From contig NZ_MWLN01000219.1 of NCBI RefSeq assembly GCF_002198655.1, forward strand, positions 1 through 50,907: a DNA stretch of 50,907 bases, in the 5' to 3' direction. The stretch comes from Kineosporia sp. A_224. Its GTDB lineage: Bacteria; Actinomycetota; Actinomycetes; Actinomycetales; Kineosporiaceae. The notes below the pieces were generated by a model. It saw only the letters and a program-made list of their open reading frames with translations. It made no database searches and was not told where the DNA came from. Positions 33,882 to 41,874 of the stretch are shown piece after piece. How positions within the stretch are numbered: position 1 is the stretch's first letter; each line of letters begins with the position of its first letter. A program made the translations under genes and the position numbers.

Positions 33882-34670
33882 GTGCCCACCGCCCCTGCTG
33901 GACAGGCCGGCAGCCAGGCCGTCGACCGCGCCGCCGCGCTCCTGGCCCTCGTCGTCGAGTCCGGCGAGCCGCGGACCTTCACCTCGCTCGTCGAGGAGGC
34001 CGGGCTGGCCAAGTCGACGACGTCCCGCCTGCTCCACGCCCTCGAGCGCGGCCGCCTCGTCCAGCGCGACCGCAGCGGCTCCTTCCGCCCCGGCCCGGTG
34101 TTCGCCGTCTACGCCGCCCGCCAGCAGACGATGCACGACCTCGTCGCGCTCCTGCGCCCGGCGATGGACCGGCTCGCCGCCGGCACCGGCGAGACCGTGA
34201 ACTTCGCGGTCCCCCGCGGCGACGGCGTCGTCCAGGTCGCCCAGGTCGACAGCCGGTACCTGCTCGGGACGACGAACTGGATCGGCGTGGACGACGTCCC
34301 GCCGCACTGCTCGGCCCAGGGCAAGATCTTCTACGCCTTCGGCCGGCTGCCGCTCCCGCCGCAGTCGGCCCTGCAGCGCCGCACCCCGAGCACGGTGGCC
34401 ACGGTCCCCCAGCTCGAGCGCGACCTCGTCGACGTCCGCCGCAGGGGCTGGGCCGTCGCGAACGAGGAGCTCGAGATCGGGCTCGTCGCGGTCGCCGCAC
34501 CCGTCCGTGCCACGGACGGCATCATTCTCGGCGCGCTCTCGGTCTCCGGGCCGACGGCGCGCATCCCCGCGGGCCGCATCGTCGCGGTCGGGGAGGCGCT
34601 CGTCGCCGAGGCCCGCAAGGTCTCCGCTCTGTTGGGGTACCACCACTCCGGGAAGGAAGGGGCCGCATGA
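33882..34670 (+). CDS. IclR-family transcriptional regulator
   Basis: 262 residues. N-terminal winged helix (AVDRAAALLALVVESGEP, and LAKSTTSRLLHALERGRLVQ as the recognition helix), then the IclR effector domain with VQVDSRYLLGT-like VAQVDSRYLLGT, PHCSAQGKIFYAF and ELEIGLVAVAAPVRATDG. The GTG at 33882 follows GAGGAGGT; an upstream ATG inside the operator is rejected. The stop overlaps the start of the corrinoid protein gene (ATGA), so regulator and B12 protein are made together. It probably senses the methyl donor or a product and controls both directions. Confidence 0.9.
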   Translation: MPTAPAGQAGSQAVDRAAALLALVVESGEPRTFTSLVEEAGLAKSTTSRLLHALERGRLVQRDRSGSFRPGPVFAVYAARQQTMHDLVALLRPAMDRLAAGTGETVNFAVPRGDGVVQVAQVDSRYLLGTTNWIGVDDVPPHCSAQGKIFYAFGRLPLPPQSALQRRTPSTVATVPQLERDLVDVRRRGWAVANEELEIGLVAVAAPVRATDGIILGALSVSGPTARIPAGRIVAVGEALVAEARKVSALLGYHHSGKEGAA

Positions 34671-35335
34671 ACGGCCAGGACATCCTCAAGGCCCTCTACG
34701 ACGAGACGCTCGTCGGCAACGCACCTCGCGTCCTCGAGCTGACCGCACAGGGTCTCGAGAGCGGCCTCGGCCCGGACGCGCTGCTCTTCGAGGCGCTCAT
34801 CCCCTCGCTCGAGGAGGTCGGCGCCCGGTTCGAGCGCGGCGACTTCTTCGTCCCGGAGATGCTCATCGCCGGCCGGGCGATGTCGGGCGCGCTCGACGTC
34901 CTGCGCCCGCTCCTCGCGGACACCGGCGCCGAGACGGTCGGCACGTTCCTCATGGGCACCGTCAAGGGCGACGTGCACGACATCGGCAAGAACCTCGTCA
35001 ACATCATGCTCGAGGGCGCCGGCTTCCAGGTCATCGACCTCGGCGTCCAGGTCTCCCCCGAGAAGTTCATCGCGGCCATCGAGGAGCACAAGCCCGACAT
35101 CGTCGGGTTCTCCGCGTTCCTCACGACGACGATGCCGATGTTCAAGGCGAACATGAACGCGCTCGAGAAGGCCGGCCTGCGCGACAAGGTCATCGTCATG
35201 GTCGGCGGCGCACCCGTCACGCAGGAGTACGCGGACGCCGTGGGCGCCGACGGCTACGCGGCCGACGCCTCGACCGCCGTCCGCCGGGCCAAGGACCTCA
35301 TCGCCCGCAAGCGCGCGGCCGCCGTCCCCGCCTGA
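34667..35335 (+). CDS. Corrinoid (B12-binding) methyl-carrier protein
   Basis: 222 residues. A helical cap domain (residues 1-88) is followed by a Rossmann B12-binding domain with the D-x-H-x-x-G motif at Asp102, His104 and Gly107 (GDVHDIGKN), the GFSAFLTTT loop and VMVGGAPVT. This is the MtbC/MttC/MtgC-type carrier that accepts a methyl from the MttB-family enzyme and passes it to tetrahydrofolate. Coupled to iclR by ATGA. A gap of 97 bases, which includes a GC stem (GGCGTCC...GGACGCC), separates it from the next gene. Confidence 0.93.
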   Translation: MNGQDILKALYDETLVGNAPRVLELTAQGLESGLGPDALLFEALIPSLEEVGARFERGDFFVPEMLIAGRAMSGALDVLRPLLADTGAETVGTFLMGTVKGDVHDIGKNLVNIMLEGAGFQVIDLGVQVSPEKFIAAIEEHKPDIVGFSAFLTTTMPMFKANMNALEKAGLRDKVIVMVGGAPVTQEYADAVGADGYAADASTAVRRAKDLIARKRAAAVPA

Positions 35336-35432
35336 CCGCAGCAGGGCAGCACAGGCCGGACGGCGTCCCAGCGCGGACGCCGTCCGGCCGGCCCGAACAG
35401 ACCTCCGGCACGTCCCCCGACAGGAGACCCGC

Positions 35433-36335
35433 ATGCACACCGTCGTCCGCTCGGCGACCAAAGAGCTCGTCATCGGTCCCGACCAGCCGTTCTGCATCAT
35501 CGGCGAGCGGATCAACCCGACGGGGCGGCCGAAGTTCCAGGAGGAGCTGCGCGCCGGCAACCTGGCCCGCGTCGAGGAGGACGTCCGGGCCCAGGTCGCG
35601 GGCGGCGCGATGATGCTCGACGTCAACATGGGCGTCCCGCTCGCCGACGAGGCCGAGCTGCTCGCCCGCGCCGTCAAGCTCGTCCAGTCCATGACGGACT
35701 TGCCGCTGTGCATCGACTCCAGCGTCGTCGAGGCGCTGGACGCCGGCCTCGCGGCGTACGAGGGCAAGGCCCTGGTCAACAGCGTCACCGGCGAGCAGGA
35801 CCGGCTCGACGCGATCCTGCCCCTCGTCAAGCGCTACGGCGCCGCGGTCATCGCCCTCCCCAACGAGGAGGACGAGATCCCCGAGGACCCGCGCAAGCGC
35901 CTCGAGATCACCAAGAAGATCGTCGGCGTCGCCACCGAGAAGTACGGCATCCCGATCGAGGACATCATCATCGACCCGCTCGCGATGCCGGTCGGCGCGA
36001 ACCACGAGTACGGCAAGCTGACGATGGAGGCGATCTCGCTCATCCGCGACGAGTTCGACCTCAACACGACCCTCGGCGCCGGCAACGTCTCGTTCGGCAT
36101 GCCCGGCCGGCACACCCTCGGGTCGACGTTCCTCACGATGGCCATGCACGCCGGCCTCACGACGGCGATCATGGACGCCCGGACGCCGCAGATGGTCGAC
36201 GCGATCAAGGCCGCCGACCTCATGATGGGCAACGACCCCTGGGGCGCGAACTGGATCTCCGCGTTCCGCGCCAAGCAGAAGGCGCAGGCGGAGGCCGAGG
36301 CCGCCGCGGCAGCCGCCGCCCAGCCGACCACGTGA
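35433..36335 (+). CDS. Methyl-tetrahydrofolate:corrinoid methyltransferase (MtgA/AcsE-type)
   Basis: 300 residues, pterin-binding TIM barrel. Family stretches: IGERINPTGRPKFQEEL (about 24-40), MLDVNMGVPLADE, LCIDSSVVEALDAGL, ALVNSVTGEQDRL and LGAGNVSFGMPGRH. It moves the methyl group between the corrinoid protein and tetrahydrofolate; in a demethylation pathway it makes methyl-THF. ATG start with CAGGAG. A low-complexity Ala/Glu tail ends the protein. The stop overlaps the RACo start (GTGA). Confidence 0.9.
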   Translation: MHTVVRSATKELVIGPDQPFCIIGERINPTGRPKFQEELRAGNLARVEEDVRAQVAGGAMMLDVNMGVPLADEAELLARAVKLVQSMTDLPLCIDSSVVEALDAGLAAYEGKALVNSVTGEQDRLDAILPLVKRYGAAVIALPNEEDEIPEDPRKRLEITKKIVGVATEKYGIPIEDIIIDPLAMPVGANHEYGKLTMEAISLIRDEFDLNTTLGAGNVSFGMPGRHTLGSTFLTMAMHAGLTTAIMDARTPQMVDAIKAADLMMGNDPWGANWISAFRAKQKAQAEAEAAAAAAAQPTT

Positions 36336-38299
36336 CCTCGACCCCGGACGGGCCCGCCCCCGCACCCCGCGAGGCCTACCTGCGCGAAGGCCTGCTCGGC
36401 GAGCACCCGGCGCCCCCGCCGCCCGCCGCCCCGGAGGGCGTCGGCCGGGTGCGGATCGCGTTCGTCCCCGGCGAGGCCGACCAGAAGAACCTCGCGGCCG
36501 AGCGGGACGTCCGGGTGCCGCCCGGCGTCACGGTCTTCGACGCCGCGTCCTGGAACGGCATCGCGATCGACTCCACCTGCGGCGGCCACGGCACGTGCCG
36601 CAAGTGCAAGATCCGCGTCGTCGAGGGCGACGTCCCGGTCGCACGGCTCGACCCGCGGGCGTTCTCCACCGAGCAGCTGCGGCAGGGCTGGCGGCTGGCC
36701 TGCCTGGCGCAGGCGAACCGCGACCTGCGGGTCGAGGTGCCGCCGCTGCTCACCCGGCCCAAGGCGGCCACCGTCGGCGTCGGCCGGCAGGTCATCCTGC
36801 GGCCCGCCGTCCAGAAGCGGTGCGTCACGCTCGCCGAGCCGACGCTCGCCGACCAGGTCCCGGACCTCGACCGGCTCCTCGCGCAGATCGACGACCTCGA
36901 GCTCCGGGTCGACCTGCACGCCCTGCGCAGCCTGCCGAAGGCACTGCGGGACAACGACTTCACCGTGACCGCGGTGATCGTCGACGACGTCCTCGTCGAC
37001 GTCGAGGGCGGCGACACGACCGAGCAGCGCTACGCGATCGCGTTCGACCTCGGCACGACGACGGTCGTCGCGACGCTGCTCGACCTCTCCACCGGCACGC
37101 CCTCCGCCGTCCGCTCCATGCTCAACAAGCAGCAGCCGTTCGGCGGCGACGTCATCAGCCGGATCAGCGCGACGATGCTCGACCCGGACGCCCTCGGCCG
37201 CCTGCGGGACGCCGCGCACGCGACCCTCGCCGAGCTCGCCGACGAGGTCTGCGCCGAGGCCGGCGTCGCCCCGCGGCACGTCTACGAGGTCGCGCTCGCC
37301 GGCAACGCGACGATGACGGCACTGGCCCTCGGGATCGACCCCGAGCCGCTCGGCGTCGCCCCGTTCGTCATGACCGCGAGCGGCTTCCCCGACGTCCTCG
37401 CCACCGACCTCGGCCTCGCGCTGCACCCGCGCGCCCGGGCGTACGTGTTCCCCTCGCTCGGCGCGTACGTCGGCGGCGACATCGTCGCGGGCATGCTCGC
37501 CAGCGGCATGGACCGCGACAAGCGGCTCCGGCTGTTCATCGACGTCGGCACCAACTGCGAGATCGTCCTCGGCGACGCGAGCCGCCTCGTCTCGACCGCG
37601 GCCCCGGCCGGCCCGGCCTTCGAGGGCGCCTCGATCCGGTGCGGGATGCGCGCCGCGGACGGCGCGATCGAGGTCGTCAAGATCAGCGACGACGACGTCC
37701 AGCTCCAGGTCATCGGGGACGTCGCCCCGATGGGCCTGTGCGGCTCCGGCCTCGTCGACGCCGTCGCCGAGCTCGCCGCCGTCGGCATCCTCGACACCTC
37801 GGGCCGGCTCGTCGCCGACGAGGTCGCCGCTGAGTTGCACCCGGGGCTGGCCGACCGGCTCCTCGCCGTCGGCAAGGAGCGGGTCTTCGTCCTGCACTGG
37901 AAGGGCGAGGTCGGCGACCTCGACGAGGCGATCTACCTGTCGCAGCGCGACGTCCGCGAGCTGCAGTTCGCCAAGGCCGCCATCGCGACCGGCTGGAAGC
38001 TCCTCGTCGAGGAGATCGGCGCCGACGTCGCCGACATCCAGCAGGTGCTCCTCGCCGGCTCCTTCGGGTCCTACCTGTCCCCCGCGAGCGCCGTCCGGAT
38101 CGGTCTGGTCCCCAAGGTGCCCCTGCTGCGGATCGTCAGCGCGGGCAATGTCGCCGGCGAGGGCGCGAAGATGACCCTGCTCTCGGTCCGCGAGCGCCAG
38201 GGCGCGCAGACCCTGCTCGAGGAGGTGCGCTACGTCGAGCTCTCCGACCGCACCGACTTCAACGACCTCTTCGTCGAGCAGCTGTCCTTCCCGGTCTGA
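36332..38299 (+). CDS. RACo-type corrinoid reactivation protein (2Fe-2S plus ASKHA ATPase)
   Basis: 655 residues. After a 38-residue Pro/Ala-rich start comes a ferredoxin-like domain with Cys83, Cys89, Cys92 (CGGHGTCRKC) and Cys124 for a 2Fe-2S cluster, then a linker, then the ASKHA/DUF4445 region with FDLGTTTVVATLLDL, IDVGTNCEIVLGD, GMRAADGAIE and LAGSFGSYLSPASAVRIGL. These proteins use ATP and an electron to reduce inactive Co(II) corrinoid to Co(I). Its presence shows the upstream carrier cycles through Co(I). Coupled by GTGA to the methyltransferase. Confidence 0.93.
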   Translation: MTSTPDGPAPAPREAYLREGLLGEHPAPPPPAAPEGVGRVRIAFVPGEADQKNLAAERDVRVPPGVTVFDAASWNGIAIDSTCGGHGTCRKCKIRVVEGDVPVARLDPRAFSTEQLRQGWRLACLAQANRDLRVEVPPLLTRPKAATVGVGRQVILRPAVQKRCVTLAEPTLADQVPDLDRLLAQIDDLELRVDLHALRSLPKALRDNDFTVTAVIVDDVLVDVEGGDTTEQRYAIAFDLGTTTVVATLLDLSTGTPSAVRSMLNKQQPFGGDVISRISATMLDPDALGRLRDAAHATLAELADEVCAEAGVAPRHVYEVALAGNATMTALALGIDPEPLGVAPFVMTASGFPDVLATDLGLALHPRARAYVFPSLGAYVGGDIVAGMLASGMDRDKRLRLFIDVGTNCEIVLGDASRLVSTAAPAGPAFEGASIRCGMRAADGAIEVVKISDDDVQLQVIGDVAPMGLCGSGLVDAVAELAAVGILDTSGRLVADEVAAELHPGLADRLLAVGKERVFVLHWKGEVGDLDEAIYLSQRDVRELQFAKAAIATGWKLLVEEIGADVADIQQVLLAGSFGSYLSPASAVRIGLVPKVPLLRIVSAGNVAGEGAKMTLLSVRERQGAQTLLEEVRYVELSDRTDFNDLFVEQLSFPV

Positions 38300-38927
38300 C
38301 GAGCGGCCCGACGACGGCGGGCCGGACGGCGGGCCGCGCGTCGGCGTCGTCGCCTGCGGCGCGCTCTCGCTGACGATCGGGCGGGTCGCCGCCCGGCGCG
38401 GCTGGCCCGTCGACGTCCACCCGCTGCCGCCGCTGCTGCACAACCACCCGGACCGGATCGCCGCGGCCGTCGAGGAGGCGCTCGCCGTCCTCGGGGAGCA
38501 CCGGCCCGGCTACGCCCGCCTCGCGGTCGCGTACGCCGACTGCGGCACGTACGGGGCCCTCGACGAGGTCCTGGCCCGGCACGGCGTCGCCCGGCTCGCC
38601 GGGGAGCACTGCTACGACGTCTACGCGGGCGTCCAGCGGCTCAGGGAGATCTTCGAGGCCGAGGCCGGGACGTACGTGCTCACCGACTTCCTCGCGGCGT
38701 CCTTCCGGCGCAGCGTCGTCGTCGAGCTGGGCCTGGACCGGTACCCCGAGCTGCACGAGGACTACTTCCGGCACTACCGCCGCGTCGTGTGGCTCGCGCA
38801 GCACCCGACGCCCGCGCTCGAGGCGGCGGTCGCGGACGCCGCCGCCGTGCTGCGGCTGCCGCTGGAACGGGTCGACGTCGGCGAGGGCGGGCTGGAGTCC
38901 GAGCTGGAGCGGCTCGTCACGGGCTGA
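38298..38927 (+). CDS. DUF1638 protein without a visible start codon
   Basis: The frame gives the full conserved DUF1638 body: GVVACGAL at the N-terminus, PLLHNHPDRI, AYADCGTYGALDEVL, GEHCYDVYAG, TYVLTDFLAASFRR and YRRVVWLAQ. DUF1638 genes often accompany MttB/corrinoid clusters and their role is unproven. No ATG, GTG or TTG occurs in frame between the upstream in-frame region and the conserved part; the first GTG (38676) would lose over half the domain. The frame begins as GAC immediately at the RACo stop context GTC-TGA-C, so the boundaries given are those of the open frame. Confidence 0.75.
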   Translation, partial: DERPDDGGPDGGPRVGVVACGALSLTIGRVAARRGWPVDVHPLPPLLHNHPDRIAAAVEEALAVLGEHRPGYARLAVAYADCGTYGALDEVLARHGVARLAGEHCYDVYAGVQRLREIFEAEAGTYVLTDFLAASFRRSVVVELGLDRYPELHEDYFRHYRRVVWLAQHPTPALEAAVADAAAVLRLPLERVDVGEGGLESELERLVTG

Positions 38928-38975
38928 CCCCGCGCCCCGGTCCCGCGCACCCCGCGCGCGTGGCACCCTGGCCCG

Positions 38976-39539
38976 GTGAGCCCACTCGCACGCGTCGTCG
39001 TCCTCGTCCGTGGCATCAACGTCGGGACGGCGAAGCAGGTGCGGATGGCGGACCTGAAGACGGCGCTCGAGGACGTCGGCGGCACCGGCGTCCGCACGTA
39101 CCTGCGCAGCGGCAACGCGGTCATGGACGTCCCCGCGGAGGCCGCCGGCACCGCGGAGGCGCTCGCCGCGCTCGGCTCCGCCGCCGAGGAGGCGATGCTC
39201 GCCCGCAGCGGCGTCCAGGCCCGGGTCCTCGTCGTCACCGCCGACCACCTGCGTGCGGTCGCGGCCGCGAACCCCTTCCCCGACCTCGTGCCGACCCCCA
39301 AGCAGCTGCACGTCATGTTCTGCGAGACCGCGCCGGACGCCGCCGCGCTCGACGCCGCCGTCGGCCTGCGGCACGGCGACGACGAGATGGCGGTCGGCGA
39401 CCGCACCCTCTACCTGGCGTTCCGCAGCGGCCGCAGCATCGACTCACCGCTGACGAAGGTGCTGCCGAAGGCGAAGATCGTCGCGACGGCCCGCAACTGG
39501 TCGACCGTCGAGGCGCTGCTCGGTCTCGTCGACGCCTGA
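38976..39539 (+). CDS. DUF1697 protein
   Basis: 187 residues. VVLVRGINVGTAKQVRMADL and YLRSGNAVMD are diagnostic for DUF1697, a small alpha-beta family of unknown function. Later segments ANPFPDLVPTPKQLHVMF and the closing TARNWSTVEAL also match. The GTG start has CACCCT six bases upstream. No link to the corrinoid genes beyond position. Confidence 0.88.
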   Translation: MSPLARVVVLVRGINVGTAKQVRMADLKTALEDVGGTGVRTYLRSGNAVMDVPAEAAGTAEALAALGSAAEEAMLARSGVQARVLVVTADHLRAVAAANPFPDLVPTPKQLHVMFCETAPDAAALDAAVGLRHGDDEMAVGDRTLYLAFRSGRSIDSPLTKVLPKAKIVATARNWSTVEALLGLVDA

Positions 39540-39593
39540 CGGGCGGCCGGCCGACGGTCGGCGCGGCCCCTCGACCGCTGGCACGATGGCGCG

Positions 39594-40308
39594 GTGCGCT
39601 CCACGACCGTGACGGCCGACGACGGCGTCCTGCTCCACGTGGGCGTGACCGGCAGCGGTCCCGACGTCGTCGTCCTCTCCGGCGGTCCCGGCTGCGTGCA
39701 CTACCTCGAACGCGACGAACCTCGCGCCGCGCGGGACGCGCGCCTGGTACCCCGAACCCCGCGGCGTCGGCCGCTCCGCGGGCGGTCCGCACGACCTCGC
39801 CCGGGACGTCGCCGACCTGGAGGCCGTCCGGCAGGCCGCTGGGGTGGCCGGCGGGGTCGTGCTCGGTCACTCGTGGGGCGGCGACCTCGCGGTGCGGTAC
39901 GCGCTCGACCACCCGGCCGCCGTTCGCGGAGTCGTCGCGGTCGCCGCGCACGGTCTGCACCAGGACCGGACGTGGTCGGCGGCCTACCACGCCCTCAAGA
40001 ACACCGAGGCCGGGATCGACGTCGCTTGGGATCCGGGTGTGCACGGTGCGCTCAGCGAGTCCTTCGTGGAGTGGATCCATGAGCGCGACCTGCTCCGCCG
40101 CCTCGCGGACTGCCAGGTGCCGACGACGGTCGTCGCCGCGGAGCACGACATCCGCCCGGCGTGGCCGCTCCGACAGCTCGCCGCACTGCTCCCCCGGGGC
40201 CGCCTCGTGGAGGTCCCCGGCGTACCGCACGACCTGTGGTCGACGCACCCCCAGGTGTGGGTCGACGTCGTGACCGCCGCGTGCCACGGGCCCGCACGAC
40301 GCGCCTGA
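39594..40308 (+). pseudogene. Alpha/beta hydrolase (proline-iminopeptidase-like) with one frameshift
   Basis: The first 42 codons (LLHVGVTGSGPDVVVLSGGP, then CVHYLERDE) and the remainder from about 39720 (LAPRGTRAWYPEPRG, LGHSWGGDLAVRYAL with the nucleophile Ser, AEHDIRP, GVPHDLW) lie in two frames. Removing one C near 39718-39720 restores a single 237-residue protein. The shift is either a real mutation or a sequencing error. A deleted relative lies at 31875-32146. CACGAT stands six bases before the GTG. Confidence 0.75.
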
Positions 40309-40406
40309 CGCGGTGGCGCTGCGGATCGGGGACCATCCGCCACATCCCGCTGTTGGCGATCGTCCCCAGCGTGGCGCCGACCTGGGACAGCCCCGTACGA
40401 GCGGCC

Positions 40407-41012
40407 TCAGACCAGTCCGCGGGCCGTCAGCTCCGCCTCGCACGCCGCGGCGTCGGTGAACAGCAGCGCCTGCCAGCCCGCGGACCGGGCCGCGTCGACG
40501 TTCGGCGCGTGGTCGTCGAGGAAGAGCAGGTCGCCCGCGGGCACGCCGAACCGCTCCTGGGCGACCTGGAAGATCGCCGGGTCCGGCTTGGCGAGGTGGA
40601 CCCGGCCGGAGAAGACCCCGTCGGCGAACAGGCCGAAGAACGCGTGCTCGGCCTCGAGGCGGTCGGCGTGCGGCGCCGGCATGTTCGACAGGTAGAACAT
40701 CGGCGCCCCGCGGCCGTGCAGCCGCTCCAGGAGGGCGACGGTCGCAGGCACGGGCACCAGCTCGGCCGGCACCTGCGCGAGGACGGCACGCAGGTCGTCC
40801 GGGGTGAGGTCGGTGCGCGCGGCGATCCCGGCGACGACCCCGTCGACGTCGAGCAGGCCGCGGTCGAACCGGGACCACTCGCCGTCCGGGTGGCCGAAGA
40901 TGCTGCGGGCGAGCCGCTCCGCGTCGTCCGCGCGGTGCGGCAGCGCGCGGCGGACCAGCTCGAGCGGGCGCCAGCGCAGCAGGACGCCGCCGAGGTCGAA
41001 GACGAGCTGCAC
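40407..41012 (-). CDS. HAD-superfamily hydrolase (HAD-IA, epoxide-hydrolase/phosphatase type)
   Basis: 201 residues. Nucleophile motif FDLGGVLLRW (Asp6), motif II Ser in YLSNMP, Lys in AKPDPAIF and the acidic motif FLDDHAPNVDAA. The DLGGV form of motif I is common in small phosphatases of the YihX/HAD-IA group. It begins 13 bases after the MTHFR gene on the same strand and is probably co-transcribed with it and the GMC gene. Substrate unknown. Confidence 0.85.
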   Translation of the reverse strand: MQLVFDLGGVLLRWRPLELVRRALPHRADDAERLARSIFGHPDGEWSRFDRGLLDVDGVVAGIAARTDLTPDDLRAVLAQVPAELVPVPATVALLERLHGRGAPMFYLSNMPAPHADRLEAEHAFFGLFADGVFSGRVHLAKPDPAIFQVAQERFGVPAGDLLFLDDHAPNVDAARSAGWQALLFTDAAACEAELTARGLV

Positions 41013-41025
41013 CGGACGGCGGGCC

Positions 41026-41874
41026 TCAGCCCTCGCCGAGCAGGCGCCGCCGCCAGGCCTCGGTCTCGGCGACCTGGTTGAACGTGAAGACGTGCAGGCC
41101 GGCGAGCCCCCACTCCGGGTCGCCGACCTCCTTGGCGAGGCGGCCGAGCAGCCGCTCGGGGGTGTAGCCGGGGTTGGCGAGCCGGGCGAACCAGCCGGCG
41201 TGCTTCGTGAGGAACCGCGTCGACTCCCCGACCCCCACCTTCGTCGCCATCGAGAGCAGCTTCGTCGCCTCGACCGGCCCGGCGATGCCGACCTGGATCG
41301 GCAGTGTGACGCCGCGCCGGCGCACTCGCTTGACCCAGCCGGCGATCGCGGCGGCGTCGAAGCAGAGGTTGCTGACGATCTCCGTCGCGTGGGAACGCTT
41401 GTCCCACATGGCCTGCACGGTGACGTCGTCGTCGATCGACGGGTGGCTCTCCGGGTACCCGGTGATGCCCACGGTGGAGAACGGGCTGCCCATCCGGCTC
41501 AGCTCGGCGAGCGCCGGCAGCGCGGCGTCGTACTCCCCCGCGGGCGGGTCGGCGTCGCCCGCGGGCACGAAGACGGCGGTGATCCCGGCAGCCGTGCAGC
41601 GCGCGACGAGGTCGGCGAGGTGCGCACCGTCCCTGATGAGCCGCGCCGACAGGTGCGGGACGACGCTGTACCCGTGCCCCGCGAACCGCTCGGCGAGGTC
41701 GACGGTCTGCTCGATGCCCTTGGCGGGCGAGGCCGTCACGGTGAGCGCGACGTCCTTGGGGACCGCCGCGAGCACCTTCTCCTCGATCGTCTTCGTCGGC
41801 AGCACCTCGTACCGCGCGTGGCGCAGCAGGCGCTCCGCGGCGGTCCCGCGGGTGAGGGTCTCGGTCCTGGCCAT
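41026..41874 (-). CDS. Methylenetetrahydrofolate reductase, divergent MetF-type
   Basis: 282 residues, the catalytic TIM barrel only. It begins ARYEVLPTKTIEEKV, where ordinary MetF has a EIFPPK-like strand. Further family features are the PHLSARLIRD stretch, VFVPAGDADPPAGEY, VGITGYPESHP, NLCFDA and LPIQVGIAGPVE. It interconverts methylene- and methyl-THF with FAD. Beside a demethylating corrinoid system the likely direction is oxidation of methyl-THF. The ATG overlaps the GMC stop by one base (TGATG). Confidence 0.85.
   Translation of the reverse strand: MARTETLTRGTAAERLLRHARYEVLPTKTIEEKVLAAVPKDVALTVTASPAKGIEQTVDLAERFAGHGYSVVPHLSARLIRDGAHLADLVARCTAAGITAVFVPAGDADPPAGEYDAALPALAELSRMGSPFSTVGITGYPESHPSIDDDVTVQAMWDKRSHATEIVSNLCFDAAAIAGWVKRVRRRGVTLPIQVGIAGPVEATKLLSMATKVGVGESTRFLTKHAGWFARLANPGYTPERLLGRLAKEVGDPEWGLAGLHVFTFNQVAETEAWRRRLLGEG

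Noticed and set aside
38676-38927. Starting DUF1638 at the first GTG
   Set aside because: It would discard the GVVACGAL, HNHPDRI and AYADCGTYGAL segments that define the family.
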